Assembly: GCA_001414485.1 (NCBI GenBank) | Contig: LLEY01000145.1 | Location: 1 to 64,000, forward strand | Source: Calycina herbarum | Taxonomy: Eukaryota; Ascomycota; Leotiomycetes; Helotiales; Pezizellaceae | Direction of reading: 5' to 3' | Length of the DNA stretch: 64,000 bases | Shown here: positions 38,240 to 49,275 of the stretch, piece after piece | Position numbering within the stretch: the stretch's first letter is position 1 | Layout: every line of letters begins with the position of its first letter | Notes under the pieces: model-generated | Databases searched by the model: none | What the model was told of the DNA's origin: nothing | What the model saw: the letters and a program-made list of their open reading frames with translations, nothing else | Program-made: the position numbers and the translations under genes

Positions 38240-38745
38240 TCTACTAACAAAACCTAGAGCTGCCTAGAATTCAGGACCAGGGTTAGATAGGGATATATTA
38301 TCGGAAAGTACCTATTTAACAAAAGAAGCTATCTCGAAGGTAGGAAACTAGGCAGAAGAGGACTCGGGAGGAGGACTCGAGAGAGGAGGACTCGGAGGAG
38401 TAATAGGGAATCGTTTACGTATAGAGCTAAAGAAAAACCGATACATAGGTTTTCAAGGCCTAGAGACAGGAATAATAAGATAGCTAGGGCTATTATAAGA
38501 CCTTTTTAACCGATATACTTAGAACAGCGAGAGGATTTAGAGAGCTCTAGGAAGTATTAACAGGACTGTTTACGATAAAAGGAACAAGTTTTAGCTAGAC
38601 GTTATACGGATTCGATTCGTATAATAAGAGCTAAACGCTCTTTTTATTTAGTATATAAAGAGGATATATTTATATATAAAAGAAAGTCGATATCTTTCTA
38701 ATAGATATATTTTAGGTTTAAATTCTAGTGTAGGGACACGCTAGG
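38240..38745 (-). pseudogene. Antisense ORF of C, apparently Cys-rich and unlike that of B and D
   Basis: This occupies the slot between chromodomain and 3' LTR, on the strand opposite to pol. The minus strand reads LAKTCSFYRKQSCQYFLEL, then SKSSRCSKYIGQKG. That looks like a CxxC-type cysteine-rich region with some Cys turned to Tyr or Arg. A frame change leads to a Pro/Ser-rich tail (PITPPSPPLSSPPPESSSA). The plus strand here is also fairly open, so the choice of strand rests on the coding-like composition and the analogy with A, B and D. Function unknown. Confidence 0.45.
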
Positions 38746-38760
38746 CTAAGAAGGGGATAG

Positions 38761-39223
38761 TGTTATAAATCACGTGCTAGCACGTGACGAAGTGAAGTCT
38801 AGGCGACGCTCTAATAAGACGAGTACTATTATAACCCTAGAAGGAGGAAAGGATTAAGTATAGTAGGATATGTAATCCTAAGGATCTTATTACAGTTATA
38901 TCACGTGACTCGGTTAGGAGCAGTCAGGTAATAGAGTCCAGTTTTAAGGAGCCCTAGAAATAGAGTCGGACTCTATCTTCGGGACTTCTACTAAGCAGGA
39001 CTCTAAACATAAACGAAGGTTCTATATAAGACTAGCACGTCTGCTATTAGATAGGAGCTTCGTACTTAACTTTAGTTATTAATCTTATTATATTATTTAA
39101 CATCTTTGATATAAGTAACGAGTTCACTTCTAAGTAAACCACCTAGCGTATCTGTACTTCTTATCTGTATACTAACCTTCGAAACCTAGTTATCTTTGTT
39201 TAGTTCGTTTAAGTTTCGTTATA
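38761..39223 (+). repeat. 3' LTR of C (463 bp)
   Basis: It is preceded by the purine tract AAGAAGGGGATAG (38748-38760). It starts TGTTATAAATCACGTG and ends TTTCGTTATA. It contains the perfect palindrome TCACGTGCTAGCACGTGA near its start. Confidence 0.95.
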
Positions 39224-39228
39224 CTATC

Positions 39229-40860
39229 GAGGCTATTTAAACATCTGAAAAGCTAAGCTATTAGAAGGCTATAAAGCTCTATAAAGTACTCTTTTCTATA
39301 CTAAATAGTAGAATAAACAGCTAAACTACTCTTTCTAAGCGACGGCTAGTAAATATTAAACTGTCTAAGCTAGAAGAGGAAGTAATTATTTAGAATATAC
39401 TTAATCTAGATTCGAGAAGGTTTATACCCTAGCTAAGTAGTATAGAAGATATAACGAATTATATACTTAAATTATAAGAGAGAAAACGCGTTAGTAAGCT
39501 CTAGATATATTAATTTATATAATAATAACTAGCTCTTAAGACGTGTTTTAATCGCGTTTATAATTTCTAAAGAGCTTTATATAAAGATTCTAAGCTAATT
39601 AGCTCGTAGTTTTAACTAGTTAAAAATATAAGAGTAAAATACAGTGTTTTAGACTACGACTTCTATAACTTCGACGAAACCGTGTTTATAATAGATATAA
39701 TTTACTCTATAATAGTTATAACCTATATAGATCGACGTAGTAGAGGTAAGACAGTTTAGCTAGGGAATCGGGAATAGGCTACAGCGATTACTTATATTAA
39801 TAGTAAAGGCTAGAGTGTCTCTCTATTTCTAGTAGTTTAGAGTAAGAACTATCTTTTAAATTAGTATATAGACAGCGGCCTTCTATCTAACTAGGTTATT
39901 AAACTAATAAGTAATAGATAGATAAATAATAAGACAGGTCTAGAATAGCTAAAACACTTCGATAAATATACTACTACTCGTATAAAGAGTCTATATTAAA
40001 TACTAGTATTAGATAGATATAAGAGTTATAAATCAGCTAAGTTCTAAGAGTACTATAAGGTATATAATATTATAACTCTTAGACTATCTTCTTATTCGTT
40101 CTATCTAACCTAGCTACTTAATATTAGATACTTTAGTATATTAAAGCAGGCGTATAGTCGACAGATTAAGACGTTTATTAAAGCCTATATTAACTATATT
40201 ACAAAGGTAGAGTTCTTTCTAGCCTTTATAGTAGTATATAGAGAATCTATAACAGCCTAAAACGCTTAGGCTAGATTCTATAGAGCTAGCCTAGTACCTT
40301 TTAACTTATAAGTAGTACTTTTAAAACTTAATATAAAGTTATAAACTCTAACTCCTTCTAGACTCTCTACTACTAATACTAATCCTTAGGTCTCCTAGAC
40401 CTCTTCTAATCTAACTAAAGCTCTTTTATAAATAACACTTGTTTAAAATCGAATTACCTATTATTAAGAGAGCTCGCTAACTCTACTCTTTAAGACAGTT
40501 GCTATATTAGCTAAGAGTATAGAGCGAATAGCTTATAAGATAACTCTTCTATCTACTAAGGTATATACTCTTTAAGTAGCTAACGAAGCCTTAAGCAAAC
40601 GCTATAGAGCTAAAAAGGCTCGTGTCTATTAAAGAGATATACTTATAGTAGAGGATATATAAGATATTATAGCTTAGAAGAATATAGATAAGTAGATACG
40701 ACGCGACGTATATACGGCGAGGAGTAGTTATAAGAAGAGTTAACTATCTAGGCGATATTATAGAATCTGTAGAAAAGCTAGTTATAACGTACGAACTTAT
40801 TAAGAGGCTATAGATATATCTAGTTTCTCGGATTCCGAGTAGTTTTAGTTAATTTAATAT
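39229..40860 (+). pseudogene. Fot1/pogo transposase, main part
   Basis: DDE/D transposase of the Tc1/mariner-pogo group, which cuts the element out and pastes it at TA. Reading TAG/TAA as Gln gives one frame: the HTH N-terminus (IEAIQTSEKLSYQKAIKLYK near 39230, SKLEEEVIIQNILNLDSR near 39365), catalytic region 1 DYDFYNFDET (39652-39681), GNREQATAITYINSKGQS, catalytic region 2 LVLDRYKSYKSAKFQEY near 40005 (family DGHxSH) and TQLLNIRYFSILKQAYSRQ near 40110 (family QPLDVGxF, third Asp lost). The C-terminus carries a helical stretch and a knuckle-like end, YRICRKASYNVRTYQE. The gene is split by C (first codons at 26320-26374) and by many RIP stops, so it is inactive. Confidence 0.88.
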
Positions 40861-40945
40861 ATTATAGTTAATTTATTAATATTCTAAGTTTAATACTAAG
40901 GAAAACTGATCCGGTTTCTAATATAATCCGGGTTCTAATAAACTA

Positions 40946-41332
40946 CGTTAAAGATAATTATTTTAAAAGTTAGTATATAAGTAAGAAGTATAAATATACT
41001 AAGTTATTTACTTAGAGATAAACCTATTACTTATATTAAAGACATTAAATAAGATAATATAATTAATAAACTAAGTTAAGTACAAAGCTTTTATCTAATA
41101 GTAGATATACTAGTCTTATATAGAATCTTCGTTCTTTATTCTAATAGCTAAGCGACTAAGCTACTTATTATTTAAAGCGATAGTTACTAAAAGCGATATT
41201 AATAGTAGTCGCTTTAGTTACGTAATATTAGCTTTAAATAAAATCCTTAGATCGTCTAGCTACTCTAGGTAATCTCTATTTACTATAAGAGTCTATAATA
41301 TACTTGTTCTATTAGAGCGCTGCCTAGACTTT
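40946..41332 (-). repeat. 5' LTR of G, piece 2 of 3
   Basis: It continues the LTR after F (CGTTAAAGATAATTATT, matching CAAAGATAACTAAGT in B) up to GCCTAGACTTT. It is cut at ACTTT (41328-41332) by element D. Confidence 0.82.
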
Positions 41333-41778
41333 TATTACGAACTACGGTTATATAGTAAGTAGTCTAGACAGCGTTCTAATAGAATAAGGTATAATATCTA
41401 GGAATAGAAGGTAATATAGAAGAGAATCGGTAATATAGAAGGTATTTAAAGGTTTTAGGATCTCACTGTTGTAATACTATTAGAAGTTACGTACGGTTAT
41501 ATAACGTGATCGCCTTAATCGCGAGCGACGCGAGCGATATAAGCGATAAAAGCGATATACTTAGGGAACGAAGGTTCTATATAAGACTAGCACGTCTGCT
41601 ATTAGATAGAAGCTTCGTACTTAACTTTAGTTATTAATCTTATTATCTTATTTAATATCTTTAATATAAGTAATAAGTTTACTTCTAAGTAAACAGCCTA
41701 GTATATCTATACTTCTTACTTATATACTAACTTTCGAGACTTAGTTATCTTTGTTTAGTTCGTTTAAGTTTCGTTATA
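41333..41778 (+). repeat. 5' LTR of D (446 bp)
   Basis: It starts TATTACGAACTACGG (RIP form of TGTTACGAACC) and ends TTTCGTTATA. It contains a run of 9-bp units around GCGAT (about 41505-41556) and a TATA box, TCTATATAAG, at 41577-41586. Confidence 0.93.
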
Positions 41779-41849
41779 CTTTAAGCACTCTACTTAGAAG
41801 TTCAGTCGCTATAGCTCTAGTAACTCTTACTATAGCTAGCCTAAGTACT

Positions 41850-44800
41850 AGTCGAGTTAACGTCGTAGGAATATCTAGAAGTGCTACTAGAAGAATATCT
41901 ACTAGTATATAGTTAGTTTAAAACGACGATAATGTTAGTATACTAGACGTCTCTAAGCTTTATAAAGTCGAAGTACTTAAGTCTATTAAAGTTAAGATAT
42001 TAGACACGTATTATAGAAAGCGAAAGAAACTTAACTCGTTTCTTTTTTAAATAGATATCTACTTCAACTTTAATTCTAACTAATTCGAAGATAACTATAA
42101 TTTATAAACTATCTTTACTATCTCTTATCTAAGAGGATTAGTATTAAAATAGACTTAGTTATATTTAGAGGATTTCTTTAAAAATAAAGATAAGAATAGA
42201 AAGATAGAATTAACTAAGATTATATTTAAATCTTAGAGAGGATTTAAGACAACTATTAAAAAAGTCTTTAAAGACTTTAATACTATCTAAACTACTATAT
42301 ATAAGCTTCTAGATCTATGCTAAACAGGATTAGTAATAGATTACACTAATAAATTCTAACGCTATAGAACGAAATCGGGATAGAATACTGTCGCTCTTAT
42401 AAAACTCTTCTATAGAGGATTAAAAATATATATTTATAAGGAAATAGCTAAATAGAATATATAGTTCTTAACTATTATAGATATAATTAAGAAAGTCGTC
42501 TAGTTAGATAATCACCTATACGAGTTTAGGAAGAGTAACTCTAGGTACGAGGAAAAGAGTAAAGAGTTAGGAAAGTAGAAACACTTCTACGCTAAGTATA
42601 GTAAGAAGGTAAACACTATATAGAAGAAAACCTTTCTAAGGAAAGAAAGACTTTCCTAAGAAAAGCGAAATCGTCGACGCGAGTAGAACTTATATTATAA
42701 CTATAGCTTCTTCGGTTATAGAGTAAATAAGTATAATAAGAAGAAAGACTCTAAAGAGAAAAGATATATTAATACTATAGTCTAAAAAGAAGTAGTCTTA
42801 CTTAATAGAATCGAACTTATAGACAAGGAACTTAAGGCTAGAGAATATAGTATATAGATTAAAACAGACGCTATAAATATAATAGTAGGCGTTATATACC
42901 TACTACTAAATAAGAGAATCGAGTTATAAGCTAGTAAGATATAAGATACTAATAATAATAGAGATCTATTACTTAAAGAATATTATAATATATAGTTAGA
43001 AATAGATTATAAATTACCTCTTTAGATAAAATATAAATCGCTACTATTAACAAGTTTATTAGAGTTATTAGAATTAGTATCTAACTTATTAGAAGTAGAT
43101 CTAAGAATATATAAGCCTAAATAAGATAAGACATAGATATTTATTAGAACTTTTAAGAGAGAGAATAGATAGATATATATAGAAAACTAGAAACCTGATT
43201 TTTAGAGCTTATATTCTACTTAGAGAATTAACTCTATAGTTTTAACTACTTATACGATTATTTAGAATAAACAGGACTAAGTAATAATAGTTAGTCTTAT
43301 TACTAGAAGAGAGACTACTAAATTTAAAGAACCTAGACTAGAATAAGTAGTACTAAACGACTACCTAGAGAAGAGAGACTTATAGATAGTTACTAGCTTA
43401 AAGAATAATATTATTAAATAGTAGTAGTATTATCTAGAAGGTTTTAATAAATATAATAAATATTCGAAATCAGATATTACTACCTACCTACCTAGTTAAG
43501 ACTATAAGCTAGAAATTAATAAGAAATATTAGATATTAAAAGTAGAAAAAGAAATAGTAATACTATTTAAAGAATTAGAGGATTAACAGATATATAGAGT
43601 TATTTAAGTAAACTTATAAACTGCTCTAATCTAAGAATTTTACTAACTAAAAGAAGGCGAACGATAGATCGTTGAAATCTTATAAGAGGTAACTGTTAAG
43701 TAGGTTTAGTATAAACCACGTACTATATTAGACTAGTTAATAGAGAGATACTTTATTAGAACTCTTCTAGAACCTAAGAGAACTATAGAAGATAGTCTAA
43801 TATATAAGATAGCTTTTTCTAATAATAAAAAGGTAATATTCTTTCTAAGCTCTTTAAAGAAAGATAATAGTAAAAGGAGATTTAAGGTTTATTATATTAA
43901 ACTAGAGATAAGTATACTAGAGGCTACTTTAGATTATCTATATATAGAAGAGCTATAGTCTATAGAAACTATTTAAGAGACTAGTTATAAATAGGTCTAA
44001 TATAAATATAGAAGCTTACTAAAACGATTTATAAGAAGAACTTCTAAGACTATAGGAATTATAGTATAACAGTTCTAGTTTAAGACTATAGTAGTTCTGG
44101 TTTCAGACCTAATACGTAACTTCTTACTATCTAGTAGAATCCTGTATATTAGTATCGTTTAAAGCTGTCTTCGCTCTTTACCTTAGTTTTCGCGTTAATA
44201 ACTACGAATAGACTACTTCTCTACTCTATTCCTGCCTTACTGTTATATATAGAATACTAATTAGTATACGAGGTAGTATATACTAACTAGGAAAGAGTGA
44301 GATTCTTTCTATAGTATAAAAGTAAGAAAGAACGGAGATTTAATTAAGAAAATCGATTCTTCGAAGTCTAATATATTAAAGCAAAATTAGACGCTATTTT
44401 AGAAGAAAGACAGTTAGTAGTAACTATAGAAATATAAGAAAAGAAGTTATAAGTTATAATAGACTTAAGAGTAATAGGTAACTTTATTTCTCTAATAGCT
44501 CTAAAGAAGCTAAACGTTCTAATTTAAGATATAAAGCTATACTACCTAGGGGTAGTTAATAGAACAGACGTTATATACTAAAATAGGATTATTAATTAAT
44601 AAACTATTCTAATAAAAGTTAATATTAAAAGATACTATTTAGATATATAATTCGATATTATTAAAATAGAGAGTAAAGAAGTAATACTTAGTATACTATA
44701 GATTTAAGAATATAATCTAGATATTAACTAGAAAGCTTAGAAAATAACCTTTAGTTAATATAAATACGTAGGTTCGTATTTATAACTATATAACAGAAAC

Positions 44801-45252
44801 GAGGTTAGCGTTACCTCTTCTAATATACTAGGACACCTAGTCTAGAGTTCTCTATAGGTTAGTAAGAAAGCTGATAACGAAATACCTATATAGTATAGAG
44901 AATTTACGAAGTTATTCGAAGACTTAGAAGATATACGTACTCTTTCTAAATATTAACTATAGGATTATAAGATTAAACTAAAAGAGAATTATAACCTTAG
45001 AAAGTAGAAGCTTCGACTATATAATCGGTATAACTTAGCTTTATTAGAAAGTTATATTTAGAAAGAGATAAAGAAATAATATATTCGAAAATCCGAATCG
45101 CTTATCTCTTTAAATATACTTATTATTAAGAAAAAGAATAATCTAGATAGACGAGTATATATTAATTATAGAGAACTAAATAATATAATAATTAAAGACG
45201 CTTATCTATTACTAACTAGCTAATACTTATAAGATAAGTTAGACTAAGCAAA
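41850..45252 (+). pseudogene. Gag-pol of D, part 1 (gag to start of RT)
   Basis: Gag-like frame with Gln-type stops (LDVSKLYKVEVLKSIKVK near 41945; zinc-knuckle remnant NLYYNYSFFGYRVNKYNKKK near 42685-42745), then a linker, the protease region (about 44400-44600) and RT up to the insertion of X at GAAAT. A solo LTR interrupts it at 44065-44247. It continues at 47921. Confidence 0.8.
44065..44247 (+). repeat. Solo LTR (183 bp) of an N-related family
   Basis: It starts TATAACAGTTCTAG and ends CTTACTGTTATA, with TSD TATAG (44060-44064 and 44248-44252). It has the same length as the N1/N2 LTRs and similar termini, and shares a CTCTTTACCTTAGTTTTC-like internal block, but is otherwise diverged. 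No internal region remains, so it is a product of LTR-LTR recombination. Confidence 0.85.
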
Positions 45253-45257
45253 GAAAT

Positions 45258-45407
45258 TATTAGTATAACTTAGTAGCTAATAGTATGATATAAAAAGAGT
45301 ATATTATCGTTCGTGTACACAGAGCGAAGTTAGCTGCTCTGTCTACTTAAATAGACCTTAAGCGAGAAGGTCACGTGGAGTGCTATTTACTCATTATTAT
45401 ACCGACA
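45258..45407 (-). repeat. 3' LTR of X (150 bp)
   Basis: Relative to the right LTR it carries a cluster of G-to-A and C-to-T changes in its outer 35 bp, next to RIP-mutated D, plus a few near the other end. Confidence 0.93.
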
Positions 45408-45550
45408 CTGGCACTTCTTCAAAACGGTGGAAGTTACTGCCTAAAAATCATCAAAATCTCTCATCTCGTCCAGCTAATCACAACCCTCCATTCCATGTCC
45501 TCGACTAATAAGAACCTTCTATTCAAAGGTCCTATTATCCTTCATTTCGT

Positions 45551-47221
45551 TTAACCTATTCCTTTCTTAAATATACTCGCCTGACCTTTGAGCATAACTG
45601 GGAAGGCGAGATTATATGCCGTAGGTAATACGTTATAACGTTGGCACATATCCTTGAATATAATAGCATGGTCCTCAGGGAAGGTTCCTATCTGGCTGCT
45701 AGGAGTTGTCGAAACTGGTGTAATTGTAGGGGTGATGGTAGCGCCGTTCTGGGTGTTTCTTCCTAGGATATAATCGTTAGGGAAGTTGGTTGTCTGGCTG
45801 CTAGGAATCGTCGAAACTGGTGTACTTGCAGGGGTGACAGCAGCGTTGTTTAGAGTGTTTCCTCCTTGGATTTCCAGGAGCGAACGGGAATGATCTTCAG
45901 GGAAACTAGCCATCTGGCTACTAGGAATTGTCGAAACTGGTGGAGCTGTAGATGGAATTGCAGGGGTGGCAGCAGCGTTGTTTTGAGTGTTTCTTCCTTG
46001 GATTTCCTGGAGCTTAAGCGAACTGGAATTGTTGTATTCGTAATTACGAATGGAGCTTCTTAAAAGGGTAATGGTGCTTTGAAGTGACGAGTTTTGCGGT
46101 AAGGTTGAGCATGCACTTCGGCATTCTGGTGCTTCCTCGCATGTAATAATTAGCTTATTAGCTAATTGTCTATTGCTTTGCATATCCTCAGGAAGTCCAT
46201 AGCGAAGTTCTTCCAATTTAGATAGCATGTCCTCAAAGCACTGGCTAGGTGTCTTTTCCGAATATTCTGGCTTAGCCTTCGTACGTAAGAATGTAATGCG
46301 ATTCCACTCAGAGGATTGACCTCTCGAGTATAGCTCATCCTCAAAATATGACTGGATAGCAGTGGAAAGATCGTCGTACGACTGATTGGTTCCTTCCTTG
46401 AAGACACTGGTGTAAAAGTGGTTTGATGCTTGACCCTTGAGCATAATTGGGAAGGCAAGGCTATATGCTGAGGGTGATATGCTACAACGATTGTACATCT
46501 CCTTGAATATATGTGACTTAAGCTTGAAGTTGTCTCCCTTACTGCTATACTTTTGTTTGTCCGAGTATAACTTTATAAGGTTGCTAAGTGCAAAGGCAGG
46601 GTTGCCCATCTGGCTATTGCTAGAATAGCTGCCTATAGCTGGTTAGCTTGCAAGAGCGTTCTAGGTTGTAAAAGCGTTCTGGGTGGCAAAAGCGTTCTGG
46701 GTTGCAAAAGCTGCCGGTGGAGTTGCAAGAGCTACTGCTGGTGGAGTTGTAGGGATAGGGATATTGCTTGTAAAAGCGTTTGAAGTGGTACTCGAAGTAG
46801 AAGGATTCTGGTATCCTGGAAGAAGTTTAGGGAATCGGTTAGGGTGTTCTTCAAGATACTTGTATCTCGCTGCCATCTCTTTAGATTGAGTCTCTGACTT
46901 ATACACTTAGTCTCTCAATTCTTAGATTGCCCATTTAGGCTTTACAAGTTCTTAAGCCGTATTATAAAGTGCCTTTGACATAATAGCCTTGTGTCCATCC
47001 ATCTCTACCCACACACCTCGATTACGTAGCAACTTACACATCTTAATAAGGGTACTTCTTCCTATGTTTACGAACTTCGATTCTAGCCAGTCGTCAAAGT
47101 CCATGCGATATATCTCCCAGAGATAATCGTCACACATATCATCGACATCGTATTCCTCTAACTTTGTGTTTATGTAAGCCGTGGCTTCCTTGTCTTCAAC
47201 CCACTATAGTGGTGGTGCCAT
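45551..47221 (-). pseudogene. Gag of element X, six Gln-type stops
   Basis: A frame of 557 codons from ATG at 47221 to the stop at 45551. Its six internal stops (TAG or TAA) all fit CAG/CAA-to-stop changes: near residues 6, 91, 101, 106, 187 and 193. From residue 205 (46609) 352 codons are open. The core (about residues 230-400) resembles the capsid of fungal Copia-like elements: IFKEMYNRCSISPSAYSLAF, SSEWNRITFLRTKAKPEYSE, LEELRYGLPEDMQSNRQLAN and EEAPECRSACSTL. Three tandem repeats rich in Thr, Pro and Ser follow, and the C-terminus repeats part of the core (IIFKDMCQRYNVLPTAYNLA). No zinc knuckle or protease is seen. The Copia link is from memory of the family. Confidence 0.75.
45690..45996 (-). 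repeat. Three tandem repeats of about 100-120 bp in the X gag
   Basis: Units begin near 45691, 45793 and 45914, each with TCTGGCTGCTAGGA-like DNA encoding PVSTIPSSQ. Between them lie NTQNNAA-type segments. Confidence 0.8.
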
Positions 47222-47446
47222 GGTGTCGGTAGTGTCGACGAAGTTGTCGGTGCTTAAAATAGTGATGATAAGTGGTATCTTATACTAGGTGAATAGTATG
47301 TCGTAATCTTGTTTCGTAATTTTGTTTTGTTATAAGTCACACTTTTGATGCTTATAAGTTATCAAAAATCAGGTGAATTGTCTTTACGCAACAGTCGCTC
47401 TAAAGGGTTCAAGAGCGGTCGCAAGAGCGTTTGCAAGTAGGGTGGT

Positions 47447-47594
47447 ATTGCAAGTCGAAGAGGTTGCAAGGTTATAAGGTTGTATTGCAATTCGGAGAGG
47501 TTGCAAGGTTGTAAGGTTGTATTGCAATTCGAAGAGGTTGCAAGGTTGTAAGGTTATATTACAATTCGGAGAGGTTGCAAGGCTGTTGTAACTG
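47447..47594 (-). repeat. Four exact-period 37-bp tandem repeats in the X leader
   Basis: Units start at 47447, 47484, 47521 and 47558, each like ATTGCAATTCGGAGAGG followed by TTGCAAGGTTGTAAGGTTGT. They lie between the 5' LTR and the gag start, where a packaging or dimerisation signal would be expected. That role is inference only. Confidence 0.85.
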
Positions 47595-47770
47595 TACTGC
47601 AAGTCCCAGAGTTTGCAGTGGTATTGTCGGGGGTGTAACCAGTAGAAGGAGTCTCTTCCGAGAAGAGGAGTCTACTTTGCACAACTACGTAACTGTACGT
47701 AAGCTTACGATTCCGAGAACCGCGATACGTATAGTCAGTTTTTCTGATCTGCGCGCGCGACACTGATTAG

Positions 47771-47920
47771 TATTAGTATGACTTGGTGGCCAATAGCATG
47801 ATGCAAAAAGAGTATATTATCGTTCGTGTACACAGAGCGAAGTTAGCTGCTCTGTCTACTTAAATAGACCTTAAGCGAGAAGGTCACGTAGAGTGCTATT
47901 CACTTATTATTATACCGACA
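47771..47920 (-). repeat. 5' LTR of X (150 bp)
   Basis: The less mutated copy (keeps GACTTGGTGGCCAATAGC). A direct match to 45258-45407. Confidence 0.93.
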
Positions 47921-49275
47921 GAAATTTATAAAACTAGATTAATAAAACGCTTATAGCTTAATTAGGATTAAAGCTAGATATAAATAAAAGATAGTATTTA
48001 TCTTACTATTAAGACTCTATAAATATATAGTAATATCTTTTAGTTTAACTAATATACTAGCTACTTATTAGAGGTAGAATAATAGTATCTTAGAAGACCT
48101 TCTAGGAATTACTATTATATGTTTTCTAGATAATATATTAATCTTCTTAGAAAACGAAGAGGAATATAAGAAATATATTAAAGAAGTATTATAACGACTT
48201 ATAAAAGTAGACTCTTAATTAAAACTCTTAAAATACGAGTTTAAAGTAACTTATACTCTTTTCCTTAAACGAATTTTTAGTCTAGGAAAAATAGAAATAG
48301 ATCTAGAAAAGATCTAAGTAGTTATTAAATAAGAATTACTAAGAAATATTAAAGATATATAATCTTTCTTAGGATTCGCTAACTTTAACTATCTATTTAT
48401 TAAAGACTATATAAAGATTATAAAACTAATATTAACGTTAACTAGAAAAGCTATAGCTTTTATCTAAGACGAAAAAGCTAAAAAGGCCTTCTAGGAAATC
48501 AAAGAACAGTTCGTAGCTAAACTAATCCTATACGATTTTAATTATAAGAAACTAAGTATAATAGAAACAGACGCCTTAGACATAGTAGTAGACGCTATAT
48601 ATCTATAGCTAAATAAAACAGGAAAACTTATATCTATAGTATATTTTTTAAAAACTTTCGATATAGCTTAATAGAACTATAGTATTTATAATAAAGAGTT
48701 AATAGCTATTGTTCTAGCTCTTAAAGAATAGAGGATTTACTTCTAAGGTATAACGTACCTAGTAATAGTACTTACTAATTATCTAAACCTAAAAACATTT
48801 ACTATAACTAAGAAGCTCGTTACTAGACGCCTAGCTAGGTAGTCTAAGACTTTAGTAGGATTTAAGATAATTATTCGATATATTAGTAGTATAAGTAATA
48901 CTTAAGCCGATGTTCTAAGCCAGAAACTAGGTTATAAGAAAAATAAAAAATATATTAATATAGTAATATTAAAATATAACGAAAACAACGATTTAATACC
49001 TATAGTATATAAGATAGTAATAACAAGTATAAACGATATCTAGATAGATAAAATTTAGAATATATACAAAGGTTATAACTAGTATATAAAGAGAAAACTT
49101 TCGATTCCTAGTTCGTATATAAAAGAATTCGTTTAGGAATACTATATAGTATTAGTATATAGTTATTAAGGAATTCGTAGAACACTTTAGTAGATAAGAT
49201 AATACTATTATATTAATCGATTATCTACGATAGTTAAGAAAGTAATAGTAGAATATAATACCTATACTAGGAATA
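47921..49275 (+). pseudogene. Gag-pol of D, part 2 (RT, RNase H, start of integrase)
   Basis: This resumes RT after X: KFIKLDQQNAYSLIRIKA near 47923, the active-site remnant FLDNILIFLENEEEYKK at 48124-48175 (family F/YLDDILIFS), SFLGFANFNYLFIKDYIK near 48365, RNase H from about 48540 (IIETDALDIVV) and the integrase N-terminus to VIVEYNTYTRN. It is interrupted by N2 after GAATA. Confidence 0.83.

Larger units (their letters stand above)
26375..39223 (+). mobile_element. Full-length Ty3/Gypsy chromovirus C, split by N1
   Basis: Two 463-bp LTRs and a perfect TSD CTATC (26370-26374 and 39224-39228). It is 12849 bp as found and about 7.2 kb without N1 (31529-37207). It sits inside the transposase gene of F, whose frame rejoins on removal. 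It belongs to the same superfamily as B but is a distinct family, judging from its LTR length and different 3' cargo. Confidence 0.96.
26240..40943 (+). mobile_element. Fot1/pogo-type DNA transposon F, split by element C
   Basis: Left TIR GTTTATTAGAACCTAGATT (26240 onward) pairs with the right end, which reads AATCCGGGTTCTAATAAAC up to 40943; similarity extends over about 45 bp. It is flanked by TA (26238-26239 and 40944-40945), the TSD expected for Tc1/mariner-pogo elements. Without the insert (26375-39223 plus one TSD) it is 1850 bp, normal for Fot1. It sits inside the LTR of G. Confidence 0.92.
45258..47920 (-). mobile_element. Gag-only LTR element X (Copia-like gag, no pol)
   Basis: It is 2663 bp with two 150-bp LTRs and TSD GAAAT (45253-45257 and 47921-47925). 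LTR ends are TGTCGGTATAAT and ATACTAATA on the element strand (TG...CA before mutation). It encodes a single gag-type ORF and no protease, integrase or RT, so it must have relied on another element's enzymes. It is much less RIP-mutated than its host D, so it probably arrived late. Confidence 0.92.

Noticed and set aside
45866..46889. Plus-strand and alternative minus-strand frames inside element X
   Set aside because: They are shadows of the gag frame, which shows the family motifs and Gln-type stops.
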